Shown: positions 1 through 11,401 of the stretch, one piece after another | Layout: each line of letters begins with the position of its first letter | How positions within the stretch are numbered: position 1 is the stretch's first letter | Source of the DNA: Whitmania pigra | Taxonomy: Eukaryota > Annelida > Clitellata > Hirudinida > Haemopidae | Assembly: GCA_021613335.1 (NCBI GenBank) | Contig: JAJTWR010000458.1 | Location: 588,001 to 652,000 of the forward strand | DNA: 64,000 nt | Direction: 5' to 3' | Notes under the pieces: generated by a model | Told to the model about the DNA's origin: nothing | Database searches by the model: none | What the model saw: the letters and a program-made list of their open reading frames with translations, nothing else | Program-made: the position numbers and the translations under genes

Positions 1-3000
1 AGAGAACGTTTGTGGTGGGGATGAAATGACGTAGTTGTCGAGGTAAAATGGAATCACGTCGGAGCTGTAGTTGTTGTCTTGTGCGATGTCCAGGTAAAGT
101 TTTTCCTGCTTTATTTCTATTAATCGGAATACCAATACAGCATTACTAATCGTAATGACAAGCGTGTCTAAATATTTCACAAGTTATATTCAATCTTACA
201 CAGATTTTGAGATTCCTCGAAACATGCAAGCGTAATAGGACCACTGCTTACAGCTTATGTTTATTATGCTTTCATGCAAAGAGGGTTATTGCATAAAAAC
301 AATTTGATCAGTTTTTATTTTAAATCATTATCGTATGATCTCGTCACTAATCCACATAATTTAATACTTAAACTTCTCATTTAAAAACGCGAATTTTTAA
401 TTAAAAATTCATCATTCCCCACAAAATCCTGACGGTCCACATATTGTACCTTTAATGAGATTTCTGATAGAAGATTGTTTCGTTGTCCTGTAATGGGCGT
501 TGCAGTACTCTGTCCACTGCTCCGTTGAGCATCCATCGATGCCGACAGCAATGTTGAACATGAGCCCCATGTCCTCGCTGATAAGGTATGGTTCATATCC
601 GAGTAGGTCTGATGACGAAGATATTATTTTAAAGGAATTTATTTTCAAATTATTATTATTATTATTTGTTATGTTAATTTATCAACCTAATGAATCATTT
701 TAAATCATATATACTGGAGAATTTTTTAATTTGGTTTCATTGATTCAGCTTATCCCCAGGCGACCATTGACATCGTAAAGTGTTCTAAAATAGAACCTGT
801 TACCTGAAATGGTTTTAGTCAATACGAGTTGGTTCCTGCTGATGTCAGATAAATAACTTTCTGAGGCTCTCAATGGAAGGCAGTCATATTTTAGAAAGCT
901 TTCTCAGATTTCAGCTCAAACACGCCTATTTTAAGCGATGTTTAATTTATTTCTTCTATTTATTGATGTTTTTTGTATATATTTTCTGTTAGGTTATATA
1001 AGTTCATATCACAATCGTCTATTTGCATTTTATTGTTTTAGCAACTCATGATTTTAAAGAACATGCTAATGTCTTTCATCTCAAGTTAACACTATGGTAT
1101 ATGTTCGGCCTTGAATTTGTCATAAAGCTGATTTTAACTAAAAGAAAGTTTTAAATCAACTAAAACTGTACAGTTCAGATAATTGCCTACATCCATAACG
1201 GCACAAGGGGCAAAAAGTTCTATTGCACCGAACAAAGCAATTGTTATTCAAATGCTATGCAGACAAAATGCCAAAAGCATTCTCTTTCTCTCTCATTTCA
1301 ATCGTGTTGGTATGTTCCCACGAATGATAATATGCATCCATGTTCTGGGAAACAATAAAGTAGGAAACAATCGTCAATTTTGACATGCAACTCAACTTGT
1401 CTGTTCGACTTTAAGTAGCTTCGAAGCCCAACTTTGCAGCGTACTCCGGTGAAGAGAATAAACGAAGAATCTCAGAACCGTCAGCATTACAATCATTTAC
1501 ATGTTTTTGATAGCGACCCACTCCATTCTTATGTGCGATTATCAATGGGGAGGCGCATTAATAAAGGTCGACGTATTTAACAAGATTATCCTTTAAAGTT
1601 GGATTTAGTAACAGTGGTTGGACTTCGAATGAAAGTCGCCCAAGATTGAAATGAAGAGTCAACAAATTGGAATGCTAAGCATTCAACTTTAGAGTTATTC
1701 ACTTTAGTCACTCACGTTCGATCAAGCATGAAAGCTGTACATGCAGTTACAAAGGATTCTTAAACAAAGTTTAAACTTCAACTTATTTGCCAGCCTTGAT
1801 GTACTGCTAACACATAAATAAATGCGACATAAAGCATGCCGTTTCTTTATTCTACAAAATAATGTCATTTTGTAGTGTCGTCCTGACAGTGAAAGAAATG
1901 TCAAAGAGATGTCAAAGTGACTAGCTTCCTTTTTTAAGATCACTTCATAGCTTTGATAGCTTTTCTAAAGTTATATTGAAGCAAATCATTTACCAATCAA
2001 TATAAATTATGAATTATGATATCCAAATTAAATGTTGTCATGCCGACTTTTATGGCAAACGTAAAAATTGCAACAATTATCTATATCCCACCTAATTTAA
2101 ACTATGAAATGATGAAATAAAGATTACATTTGTTAATCAGTATCACTTGTGTTTGATTATGTTGTTATCTTTGCAATGAGATAGAGGAAGTTGTTTTATG
2201 GGATGGTTCCATTCGTAAAATCACGAATCCAGTCAGCGAGTTTTTTTCTTCAAAACGATGATTAACGATAATAATAATAACAGGTCTTCTACCATCAACT
2301 ATCGTCAGATAGTAACCTTATGAATCACATTAAAGTCCAGAAAGTTCCTGGGATATAACTATACGAGAATGTTTGTATGTGTATGATAAATTGAAGCCCT
2401 TTAAATAGCTAGATGATCAAGCCTGGTGCCACCGTTCTTAACCATAAAAAGAGGAGGAGGGGTCAATCTTATTAACGAATTCTGATTTAGTAGCTATACT
2501 AACATTTTCAGGATTTAAAATCAATTTGTAGGAACATTTTGATTGAAAAAATTGTGCATAATTTCTTTTCAATTACTCACATGATGGATCGAAATCCACC
2601 AAAACATCCTTTTTCAGGCCGTAGAAAAAGGTTAAAAACATTTTGGAAAAATCAATTTATGGATAAATTATCATATAATTAATTAATTTATTTATTTTTC
2701 CAAGCATTATTTTTGGTGACGTGTCTTCTATTATTTAAAGTATTCATAAGCATATATTCATTTGATTTAGTTGTTGTCTCAAACTACTCTTTTTCAAGGT
2801 CATTCCATGCCTTAATGATGATCTTTGCCAGCTTTTCTTACCAGCGAAATATGCTTTCCATTTTTATATATTTTATGCCAATCCCCAAACATATTCAATT
2901 AGGTTGAGCTACGGGGATATTGGTCAGCAGATCATAAATTGGGTTTTTCACAGTTGGAAAAACTTGGGTTCGACAACTTGGGGATATTTACAGACGTGTT

Positions 3001-4873
3001 ATCCAGCTAAAACTTAAAGTTATTATCATATTTAGTCTTAGCAAAATGAAGTGTGAAGAATTTTGAACTCCTGTTAGATAGAATAAAGACTTCCCGCGTT
3101 TTAATGAAATTCCACTCCGGCCCACAAGCAAGCTTCCTTTATGATGTCTTCTAAAATTCCATTAAAATATTTTTCTTCAAACGATCTGAAAATGACCATT
3201 AGAGTTGGCTCTCTTTTAGTGGTCTTTTTTTTATATTCATATGTCTCTCATAATTAAATATTCTACCACTAAACACTCATTTAATTGCACTGCATTCATT
3301 TTACGAAGGAAAGCTTATGTGTTGAAGAATGAAATTTTCTTCATTTTATACAGCTGATATTCCAGCTATGTCTATCTTTGATAAAATAGTTTTTACTAAA
3401 GTATTAAATACCAAAATACCATTTACTTATAGTTTCGGAGGGAAAGCATTATAATATGGTTTTTTTAACCTTTTGAAACTTTTCGAATAGAATTGGCGTC
3501 TGAAACTGTAAGCTACTTTTTCTACGGCCTAATTAGAATAATGTGATGAATTTGCAAGCATTATTTGTCAAATCACAAAGAAATTTTACACAAGTGTCTG
3601 CACTGTATGCCTGTATTATTAATAATGTATGTACAGATGTGGAAGCATTTTGCCAGTTAACTTAAGCTAGACGAGGTAATTTGCTTATAATATATTTATT
3701 ATCCTTTATTTTTTTGTATCTCTATTGACTTACCATTCTTCATGCTGATTACGATGATAAACTTGGACGAATATCTGGCACCACGTTTCCTGTCTTTGAG
3801 TTTCTTTATCGTCCCTTTCCTTTCCTCTTGCGCCAGGTACTCGCTCTCCTCCTGAAACCAGGCCATATGGTGCGCATGAGCTGAGATTCTCCACTGGTTA
3901 ATTATTGAATAGTCGGTTTGATCTTCTGGTGGACGTTCGGACAAATGTCTTTTTTCGCAGCAGATCGTGTAACACCTCCCAGAATCTTGTTCTTCACAGG
4001 TTCGTCTCGTTTCCAAGCCATGAGTAAACGCCAATATTTTCTGAAGGGGTTTATTGATGGCGGTGATGTCATGATGACAGGGATAAAAAGATGTTACTGA
4101 TGAATATAATTGGAGGAAGGTTTCTATTAGAGCAAAAAGACAAAATTTGAAAATTTGTCAAATATATCCAAAAATTACCATGCTATAAGTGTCAGCTTAT
4201 TTGCTTATTTCGAGAATATCACCTGCAATTAGTGTTTTGATTTTTGGAATGTAAACTCGCGTTGTTTAATTAATTGCTTAAAGCATCATTCTTTTATTTC
4301 TTCATATTATTTAATTGCAATTGTAACTTAATTTATAAAGCGCCATATACATAGCGTCAGAGGCGCTTCTTCTACCAATTTATATGGCGCTCCCTCGCAA
4401 AGGCGCTTGTGGCAGTTCAAGCTAGGTTTCGAACACGACACATTATGAATGTTGCCAATATACTGCCGTGTGCAGGAACGTAGCCCATTCGGCCAACCTT
4501 ACATTTATTACTTGCATTTCTCGATTACAATAAGTATTTAATTCAATTTTTGACTAACGTCATTTTTATCCAGTTTCAGCAGAGGACTTCCCCCTATCAC
4601 TTTGAGAATCGCTGGCAGACCGCACTCATCTATGTAATCACAAACATCGGAGACCTTCAAAAGCGAGTCACTTTTCCATAGCAGAACAGGTCCTGGAGAA
4701 GGATGGAAGTTGGAAATGATTTTCAACTCCACTTCTTCTTCACCTTTGATCCACTCGTTCTTTTTACTGCGACCAGCCTCAACTCTTTCCAAAGGTCTAA
4801 CTTTGTTATCAGCTGTTTTCGTTTTATCAGCTGGAAACTGTTTATAAATGAAGTCATTTGTAATTTTAGACAT
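1..4873 (-). CDS. Unidentified multi-exon protein gene, 5' part; runs off the left edge
   Basis: I do not recognise the family. Proposed exons, read on the minus strand, are 4,873-4,559 (starts MSKITNDFIYKQF), 4,040-3,734, 608-450, and probably one covering 104-1. Exon 1 ends in phase 0 before GTTAGT. Exon 2 ends in phase 1 before GTAAGT, and the acceptor at 608 restores frame, reading DLLGYEPYLISEDMG. The first three exons join without a stop and give about 260 residues. Features seen are an acidic and basic N-terminus, GGSPLLKLDKND, and a charged helix around AWFQEESEYLAQEERKG. There is no signal peptide or clear membrane segment. Exon 2 could instead end at an in-frame stop near 3,699, which would make a shorter protein. 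The last exon is the weakest: phase from exon 3 favours an arginine-rich frame, while another open frame there looks more natural. The gene is head to head with DGAT1. Confidence 0.5.
2690..3050 (-). pseudogene. Tc1/mariner transposase remnant (C-terminal part)
   Basis: Minus-strand translation, with several stops and frameshifts, gives LDNTSVNIPKLS near 3,000. This corresponds to the QDNAPxHxSK segment that carries the second catalytic aspartate of Tc1/mariner transposases. It is followed near 2,900 by LNLIEYVWG, corresponding to the SPDLNPIExxWG segment. The reading continues toward a helix ending near 2,800 that resembles the usual transposase C-terminus. The frame is too broken to code for an active enzyme. 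It sits in what would be a 3.1 kb intron of the left gene. I did not identify terminal inverted repeats. Confidence 0.6.
4326..4502 (-). repeat. tRNA-derived SINE, near full length (copy a)
   Basis: Read on the minus strand, this begins with an exact match to the Pol III A box consensus (TGGCCGAATGG), followed about 49 bases later by a B-box-like GTTCGAAACC. The 3' part carries two GCGCC-rich blocks and ends in a TATAAAT-type tail. It lies in the first intron of the unidentified left gene, in the same orientation. Related copies occur at 22.2, 35.2, 47.0, 51.1, 52.5, 55.1 and 56.1 kb. Confidence 0.75.
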
Positions 4874-6329
4874 TGTCTATGGTTGTAATATCCTTTTCAG
4901 AGGTTAATGCTTCGCTACGGAGGACAAAATCGAGGTTTTGAGTATTAGTATAATTATTTTACGAAAATAATAAAGCAGTTATGATGAATCTCCAGCAATG
5001 TTACCAAATTTCTTTAGAGTGCTTTTGAATCTTTAATTCTTATGCGCTATGTAGACATAAATAATAATGAATAGTAGCTAGTATGCTGAATGAAATTTTA
5101 CGTGAAGCTAAACAATGGAAATGAACTTTCTAAATGGTTGATCATATGACGAAAAACACAAACTTGTAGAATGATTAGTAAATCCTAAAAATCAACTAAA
5201 TTTATTTTAATTGTTACAGCCTAGTTTTTTTTAAGGCATTTTGAAACATTTCGTCAGCCAAAAATTCAAACTCCGCAACTTATGATCCTTGCAAAACTCG
5301 CAAAATTCAATTATTTAGGTTCAACATTTTTTTGCCTAGTTTTTTCATTAATTTTTTGCGGTCTTTAATCGAGTGATTTAATGTTTGGTCATTGTTACAA
5401 ATGCCTTGATGAACATTAATCATGCTATGAACTTTGACAGGTTCCATTCTGTTTCACGTTAAATTGTGGCAACAAAATGTGATAAAATATAAATTCAATA
5501 ATTTTAATAAAACTTTAGTGATGAAATTGTAGCATTGTTATTTTAAATGAGTTAAAATATCACAATATTTATTCAGGTAAGAAAATCCCAGATATTGACT
5601 TCAGCATGATACACACGAGAATGCATTAGATACGTTCGATGTAATAACAGTTTAAACATCGAAATATTTGCGAACATAAGAAGTTTGCTAATTATTTTAA
5701 TAAAGGTCTATGAATATATTTGAATGTTAATGTTGGGAAAGTTGCATTTAATTTGCTTTAACATACGCTGACAAATTTATATCCGCTTGGAATCGGCATT
5801 TCTTTCACCTGGAACCAATAATGTCATCTGAGAAAAGGTGACAAAGAAATATTTTAAGAATTTCAAAGGCAATGTTAACCGGTGGATAATATAAATGTGA
5901 TCGAGAATCATTAATAAAATGAATAAAACAGAGCGCTTATTTGAATTGCAAGTAGGGTACAATCAAGCCAATTTATTCATTTAATATGAATACCTAGAAA
6001 TATGCGTACTCTTAATTCTAAAATCTGTACATGATGAAATATTCATAAGACTTTCTAATCGAATAAACCACAACCAAGGAGTTTAAAGTTCACTTTGTTT
6101 CTATTCTTGGCTCTAGGGTAGGTTTTTTTTATTGTCGTTTGGTTTATGTGTGATGCGTCGGGATGCTCGGTTGGTTAGTGCTTGCCGGTTCTGATTATTT
6201 AGAACTAGTTTCCGATTGATTTTAATGAAACTAAAAGAACTTATTAATAGAAAAATAGTTTTAAAGTAATTTTCGTAAAATTTCTCAAGAACTGCATTTC
6301 GAAAGAAAGTGAGAATCTCATCAATCGAT
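4874..6329. other. Intergenic region between two divergent genes
   Basis: About 1.46 kb separates the start of the minus-strand unidentified gene from the DGAT1 start codon. It must contain the 5' ends of both transcripts. The sequence is very AT-rich, and I see no repeat copy, RNA gene or convincing core-promoter motif. Confidence 0.5.
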
Positions 6330-9300
6330 ATGACCGATACATTGAGAAATACGCTTGCTGCTGATTCTAGTGACGATTCAAACGAAATTGAAATTAATAA
6401 ATCCAAGAGAGGATTTGATGAAACCGAGATGAGTCAAGGTGGATTAAGGCAAAGGAAGAATTGCACATTAAGAACTGTTAAAAGAACTTACAGTTACAGC
6501 TCCAGTGTTTATGATGAAGAAAACAGAAAGAAATTATTAAATGGAGAAGATCGACCAGATTTGCCGTAAGTTAATTCAATCAGATTTGATTTAAACAAAC
6601 TTTTGCAACGATTTCCGGATTTTAGATGTTTTTCCCATGCAAAATGCATGGTAATATAAATTTAAATTCCTACAATAATGTTAATCTAAACTTGTTTTCA
6701 AATGCCTATCAACGATTCAATGACGAGCGTAAAATTAATTTTTGGCGACAGGTGTCACCAAGCATGTGATTCCCCGTTCAGCACCTCGAGTGGTTTCCAC
6801 AACTTCCGAGGTCTTCTCAACTGGTGCATACTCATGCTGGTGAGTTGCCTAGAATATTTAAATGATGATGTCTTCTTTGTGGTGCAGATACCTGAAATCG
6901 AATCGTTTGTTGATGATTATGAATCGGATAAAAAACAAAGTTATTTATTTATTAATTAGTTTTTTATGTGATGCTTAAACAATTTTATTGTTTAAATAAA
7001 TTCTGCAATTAAATTATCTTGAAATTTATTAAATTAACATCATAGGTATTCACAACAGGAAGGGCGGCATTGGAAAACCTTATGAAGTTAGCAAGATTAT
7101 CATTACTTTAAGCATCACTTGCCATTGTATATCAGACATTGATCATTCTTAATTAAATTAATTTTTAATTTGGGTATTGTTGAATTTGGTTTTAATTAAT
7201 TTAATGCAAATAGTTATGTTCCAAGAATATTGATATTATTTATTTATTAATAAACTTTAATCATTTCTTAACTTGCTGCAATATCTGTAATGCATAACAT
7301 AAGTTTTAAGTCATGAGTGCATTAAAGCAAGATAATAGAAACTGGCTAATACTTCTAAACAAATCCTTAGCCACGTCTAAGTGAATGTGAGACAAACATG
7401 CCTCAACCTAATTTATCTGGTCGTATGTTGTTATACTTCGTATCCATTTGCTTCTTGCTTTGTCTTTTTTTTTAGTTGGAATATAATTGAAGTAGAAATT
7501 CATGGCTGGATATGACATGGAATTGGATTTATTTCCAGGTATGGTATCCTTATTGACCCCATAAATTGGTACAGGATTGTTGTTCATTCACCAACAAATT
7601 TCCCAGCACTGTGGATTGTTTTAGGTGAGCTTTAGTGGTTGCTTCTGTTTCATTATATGTTCATATTTATATCTTATTATAAGTTTATTATTGTGGCTGT
7701 AATTTCTGTTAAATGGTGATTATAATTTCATCACAACTGCTTTATGTTAGTAACAGTAACAAATAGTATGAGCTAACAAATTTATTCATATGTAATTAAG
7801 ATTGATAGTCTTGTTGGGCTTGTGTGTTGCAAACGAATTGGACCAGTTTCAAGCATTTTGCGTGGTTATACTTGTAACCTTGGTTGTCTCAATGTTTGCT
7901 TAAAGCACTTCGCACATTATTCTCGTTTGACAGCATTTTTAGTCTTAAATGTAGAATGATTTTTAAGTCTTTAATTGTGGTTTGGACTTGTTATCTATAT
8001 TTTGAGATAATTGCTTTGTAATCAGTCCTCATCCACTTATTTTAATGGACGGCAATTTATTCAGCCAGAAGCCTAGTGAGACAAAACAGTCATGAGATTT
8101 ACAAGCATTCGTGATTCTTTCTGTTCTCATAAGAAATATTTAGTGCGCTTACTTTAAATATATTTATATATTATTTTAAGCATATTCAAATTTAATTATT
8201 TCATTTGAATAATTTACTTCATAGGACTTGGGTTGTTTGTGACTATAACATTTCTTGTTGAGAAGGTGGCTGCCTCTGTGAGTATATTATTTTATTATTT
8301 AGTGATGAGAATTAAACATAAATTTCTATTTCTTTAAATCAGACCAATTGTCCAGAACCCGTCATCACAGTGCTACATTCTCTGAATCTGTTGATTGAAA
8401 TATCTCTGCCTGCCGTTCTCGTCTACCACTTCCATCCGCATCCATGTGAGTTTATTCATATGTTAACAGTGGAGATATGAAAAGATATCTATCATCATAA
8501 CCTTACATTTCAATGATGTTTATGGTTTTTAGCTTGTAGTCAATTTTACTCAAGATCATTTTGAAGTTCTTAACCTGTTTTCAATAACTTAAATCGACTC
8601 TTCACATTCAGAAAAAAAGATCAAAATTTTTGCTGTGGCTAAGTCAATGTCATCTATAATTGTTATTAATATTCCATAATTTAGTAACCGATTGAGGGGA
8701 TAAGTTGTCGTTAAATATGAGAAAATAACCACAAATGTTCTAAATTCCAGTTCTCTCGTCGCCTCTTTTGGGTTTCTGTGTCATCCTCTTCCTGAAGTTG
8801 ACTTCCTACGTGCAGGTGAACAAATGGTGTCGACAGCACCTGAGGAAACAACAAATGAATGGAAAATTCAAGGGACTCTCTTCTAAGACCATCGAAAAGC
8901 TGCAACAATGCATGGGGGCTCGTTGTGTTTCCGGTGGCAACAAGTCCTCCACTCAGAGCAATTCAGGCGAGTCCAAGGAGTCTGCAAAGAATGGTTGCAA
9001 CTGTGGACCTCCAAGTCAGAGATCAATGTCATTGAGGAATGATAAGTCCCTCAGGATGCTCAATTCTGTCGATGATCATGGTTTGCATATTTAGTTTAAG
9101 TTTTTGTAAATTATAAAATAAATTATAAAAAATAAACTGAAAACATTGAAGGAAGATGATAAGAATAACATCATAAATCAAATTATAATCGCTTTTGTAA
9201 ATAAATGATGCCCAAATGAGATGAAATGGGTTGTGATAGAGGGATGTAGAATTTTACAGATTGATAATGATGTTGCTGTTGATCATTATGATGATGATAT

Positions 9301-11401
9301 TTACAGGTTTGGATGTGCCAAAGAAGTGGGATGATTCCATTGATCCAAAGAGATACATGGTGTATATTGAGCACCAACAGTATCCTTACAATCTCAATAT
9401 CAGAGGTTTATAAAAGTTCAAAATGCCTTTTCAAATTGCATTAATGAATATTATTACAGCAAGAGCAATTTTTGGCAGATTTCTGTTATTTCCTGCTTGC
9501 TCCAACAGTCTGCTACGAATTGAATTTCCCTAGGACAACAAGAATAAGGAAGAGATTCCTCATGAGCAGAGCTGTGGAATCGGTTTGTTTTGCATGTTTG
9601 TGTGAGATGAGTTTCATTACTTGAAGATGTTTTGATATTTGATTGGATTGATGCAATAAAAATGTTTTGGGGGTTTTTATTGAGTTGCATTTTCAAATTT
9701 TTTCGTATTTGAGAAATTCAGATCGTTTTAATTGTTATAGTCTTCTGGTTGGTTTGATGAAAGCTTTTCATTTAAATCATTGTTTGGACTGAAATAATGT
9801 TCAAACTATGCTGAGTAGTCAATATTGCAAAATGATTGTTTTTGTTGCAGCTTTTTCTTTGGGGCCTCATGCTCAGCCTAATACAGCAGGTCAGATTAAA
9901 AAGTGTTTTTGTAAATGTTTATTTGTCATCTTGTTGACATTACTTTTCCATGTTTTGTTTCAATCCACCTTCCATTCCTCTAATCGATTGCAGTGGATTT
10001 ATCCGACAGTGGAAAATTCTGTGGAGATGTTTCAGCAGATGAATTATCCGATGATGGTCGATAGAATTCTCAAGCTTGCCGTGAGTTTATTTTGATGATC
10101 TTTGCCTGAATGAGAACTAATCAGGTGATCAAATTGGTGATTGAACAATAGTTTACTTAGTATAGTTTAAAATCTTATGAACTTTCAAAGATTCCAAACC
10201 ATCTAATATGGTTGATGGCCTTCTACTGGTATTTCCACTCTTGTTGCAACCTCATTGCTGAACTCATGAGGTTTGGGGACAGAATGTTCTACAAGGACTG
10301 GTGGTGAGTTTTTGTGCTGAACAATTGCTTACATGCTCAGATCCTTATTTTTTGGCATGTTAAATGCATTATCTATATTTTTTCTATATAGCATCTCTTT
10401 TAGTTGCAAAATCAAATGTTTTAAAGCAATCATAATAATTTTAAGGAATGCTGAGAACCTTCAGCAGTTTTGGTCCATGTGGAACATACCCATTCACAGA
10501 TTTGCACTAAGGTAATTTTATTAATTTAGCAATTAATTATGATTATTTTTTATTATTAACTAAGTGCTGTGAAATTGATTAAAATGTTATTGCCGGTAAA
10601 TGTCCTGATTAACATAATCACGAGGAAAAAATATGCTGGCGGCTGAGACCATATGCACATGGCTCTTTTTAAATCATCTATCAACATAAATAAGTATTTT
10701 TTAGATAAATGTTTTGATATTTATTTGTAGACATGTTTATAAACCCCTTCTGTCCAGAGGCATCTCTAAGACCACTGCAAACATGGTTGTTTTCCTCATC
10801 TCTGCCTTCTTCCATGAGGTGAATTATTGATGTAGTTCATATTGTATAGACAAATATAAACTGTAGAATATCAGAATTGATAAATGAAAAAGTTTTAACA
10901 GTGAAAAATATGAAATATTAAACACAAAAACTATTTGATGTTTCAGTACCTGTGCAGTATACCACTGAAGATGTTCAGACCATGGTTCTTTGTTTCATTT
11001 GCTCTTCAGGTTTGAACACATTTGCAGATGTTTCTATTCAAATGAATTATTTGTAAGCAGCAAAAAACCCAGATCTTTTAAAGCTCTTTGCAAGAACAAA
11101 CTTCATTACTGGATCCCAGCTTTGAATTTTTACTACATAGAATTTTTTTAATATGTAGGCTTATTTTATTAAATATAATTTACATAAATTCACAAATTCG
11201 TTTGTTATTGAATCCAGTTCGCTGGAAAACAAATTTAATTGGTTTAATTTTTACCATCCCATCCAGGTACCACTGGTTGTCATGTCCTCTCGTCTGACTG
11301 GAAAGCTTGGCAACATCCTCATGTGGATGATGCTGATTCTTGGACAGCCAGTTGCCTTGCTGATGTATTTCCATGATTACTACATTGCCCATAGGGTGTA
11401 A
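6330..11401 (+). CDS. DGAT1: Diacylglycerol O-acyltransferase 1 (MBOAT family), 16 exons
   Basis: DGAT1 transfers an acyl group from acyl-CoA to diacylglycerol in the endoplasmic reticulum membrane, the last step of triglyceride synthesis. Exons: 6330-6565, 6752-6839, 7046-7086, 7539-7624, 8225-8277, 8343-8445, 8751-9080, 9307-9405, 9479-9582, 9851-9889, 9994-10080, 10191-10303, 10446-10511, 10731-10818, 10947-11009, 11267-11401. They sum to 1,731 nt with every phase matching, giving about 576 aa. Landmarks in order are [45 protein letters not shown] (acyl-CoA motif) and SAFFHEYLCSIPL with the catalytic His; the protein ends HDYYIAHRV. The charged, low-complexity N-terminus is typical of the family. 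ATG 6330 is the first in-frame methionine; the open frame reaches slightly further upstream without an ATG. The protein is longer than human DGAT1 (488 aa), mainly because of the loop in exons 7-8. SOAT is less likely given the FYKDWWN context and overall match. Confidence 0.93.

Noticed and set aside
1..104. A frame reading SSPPQTFS at the left edge that resembles the segment before the active site of pepsin-type proteases.
   Set aside because: The splice phase from the preceding exon favours another frame, and the diagnostic DTG would lie outside the window.
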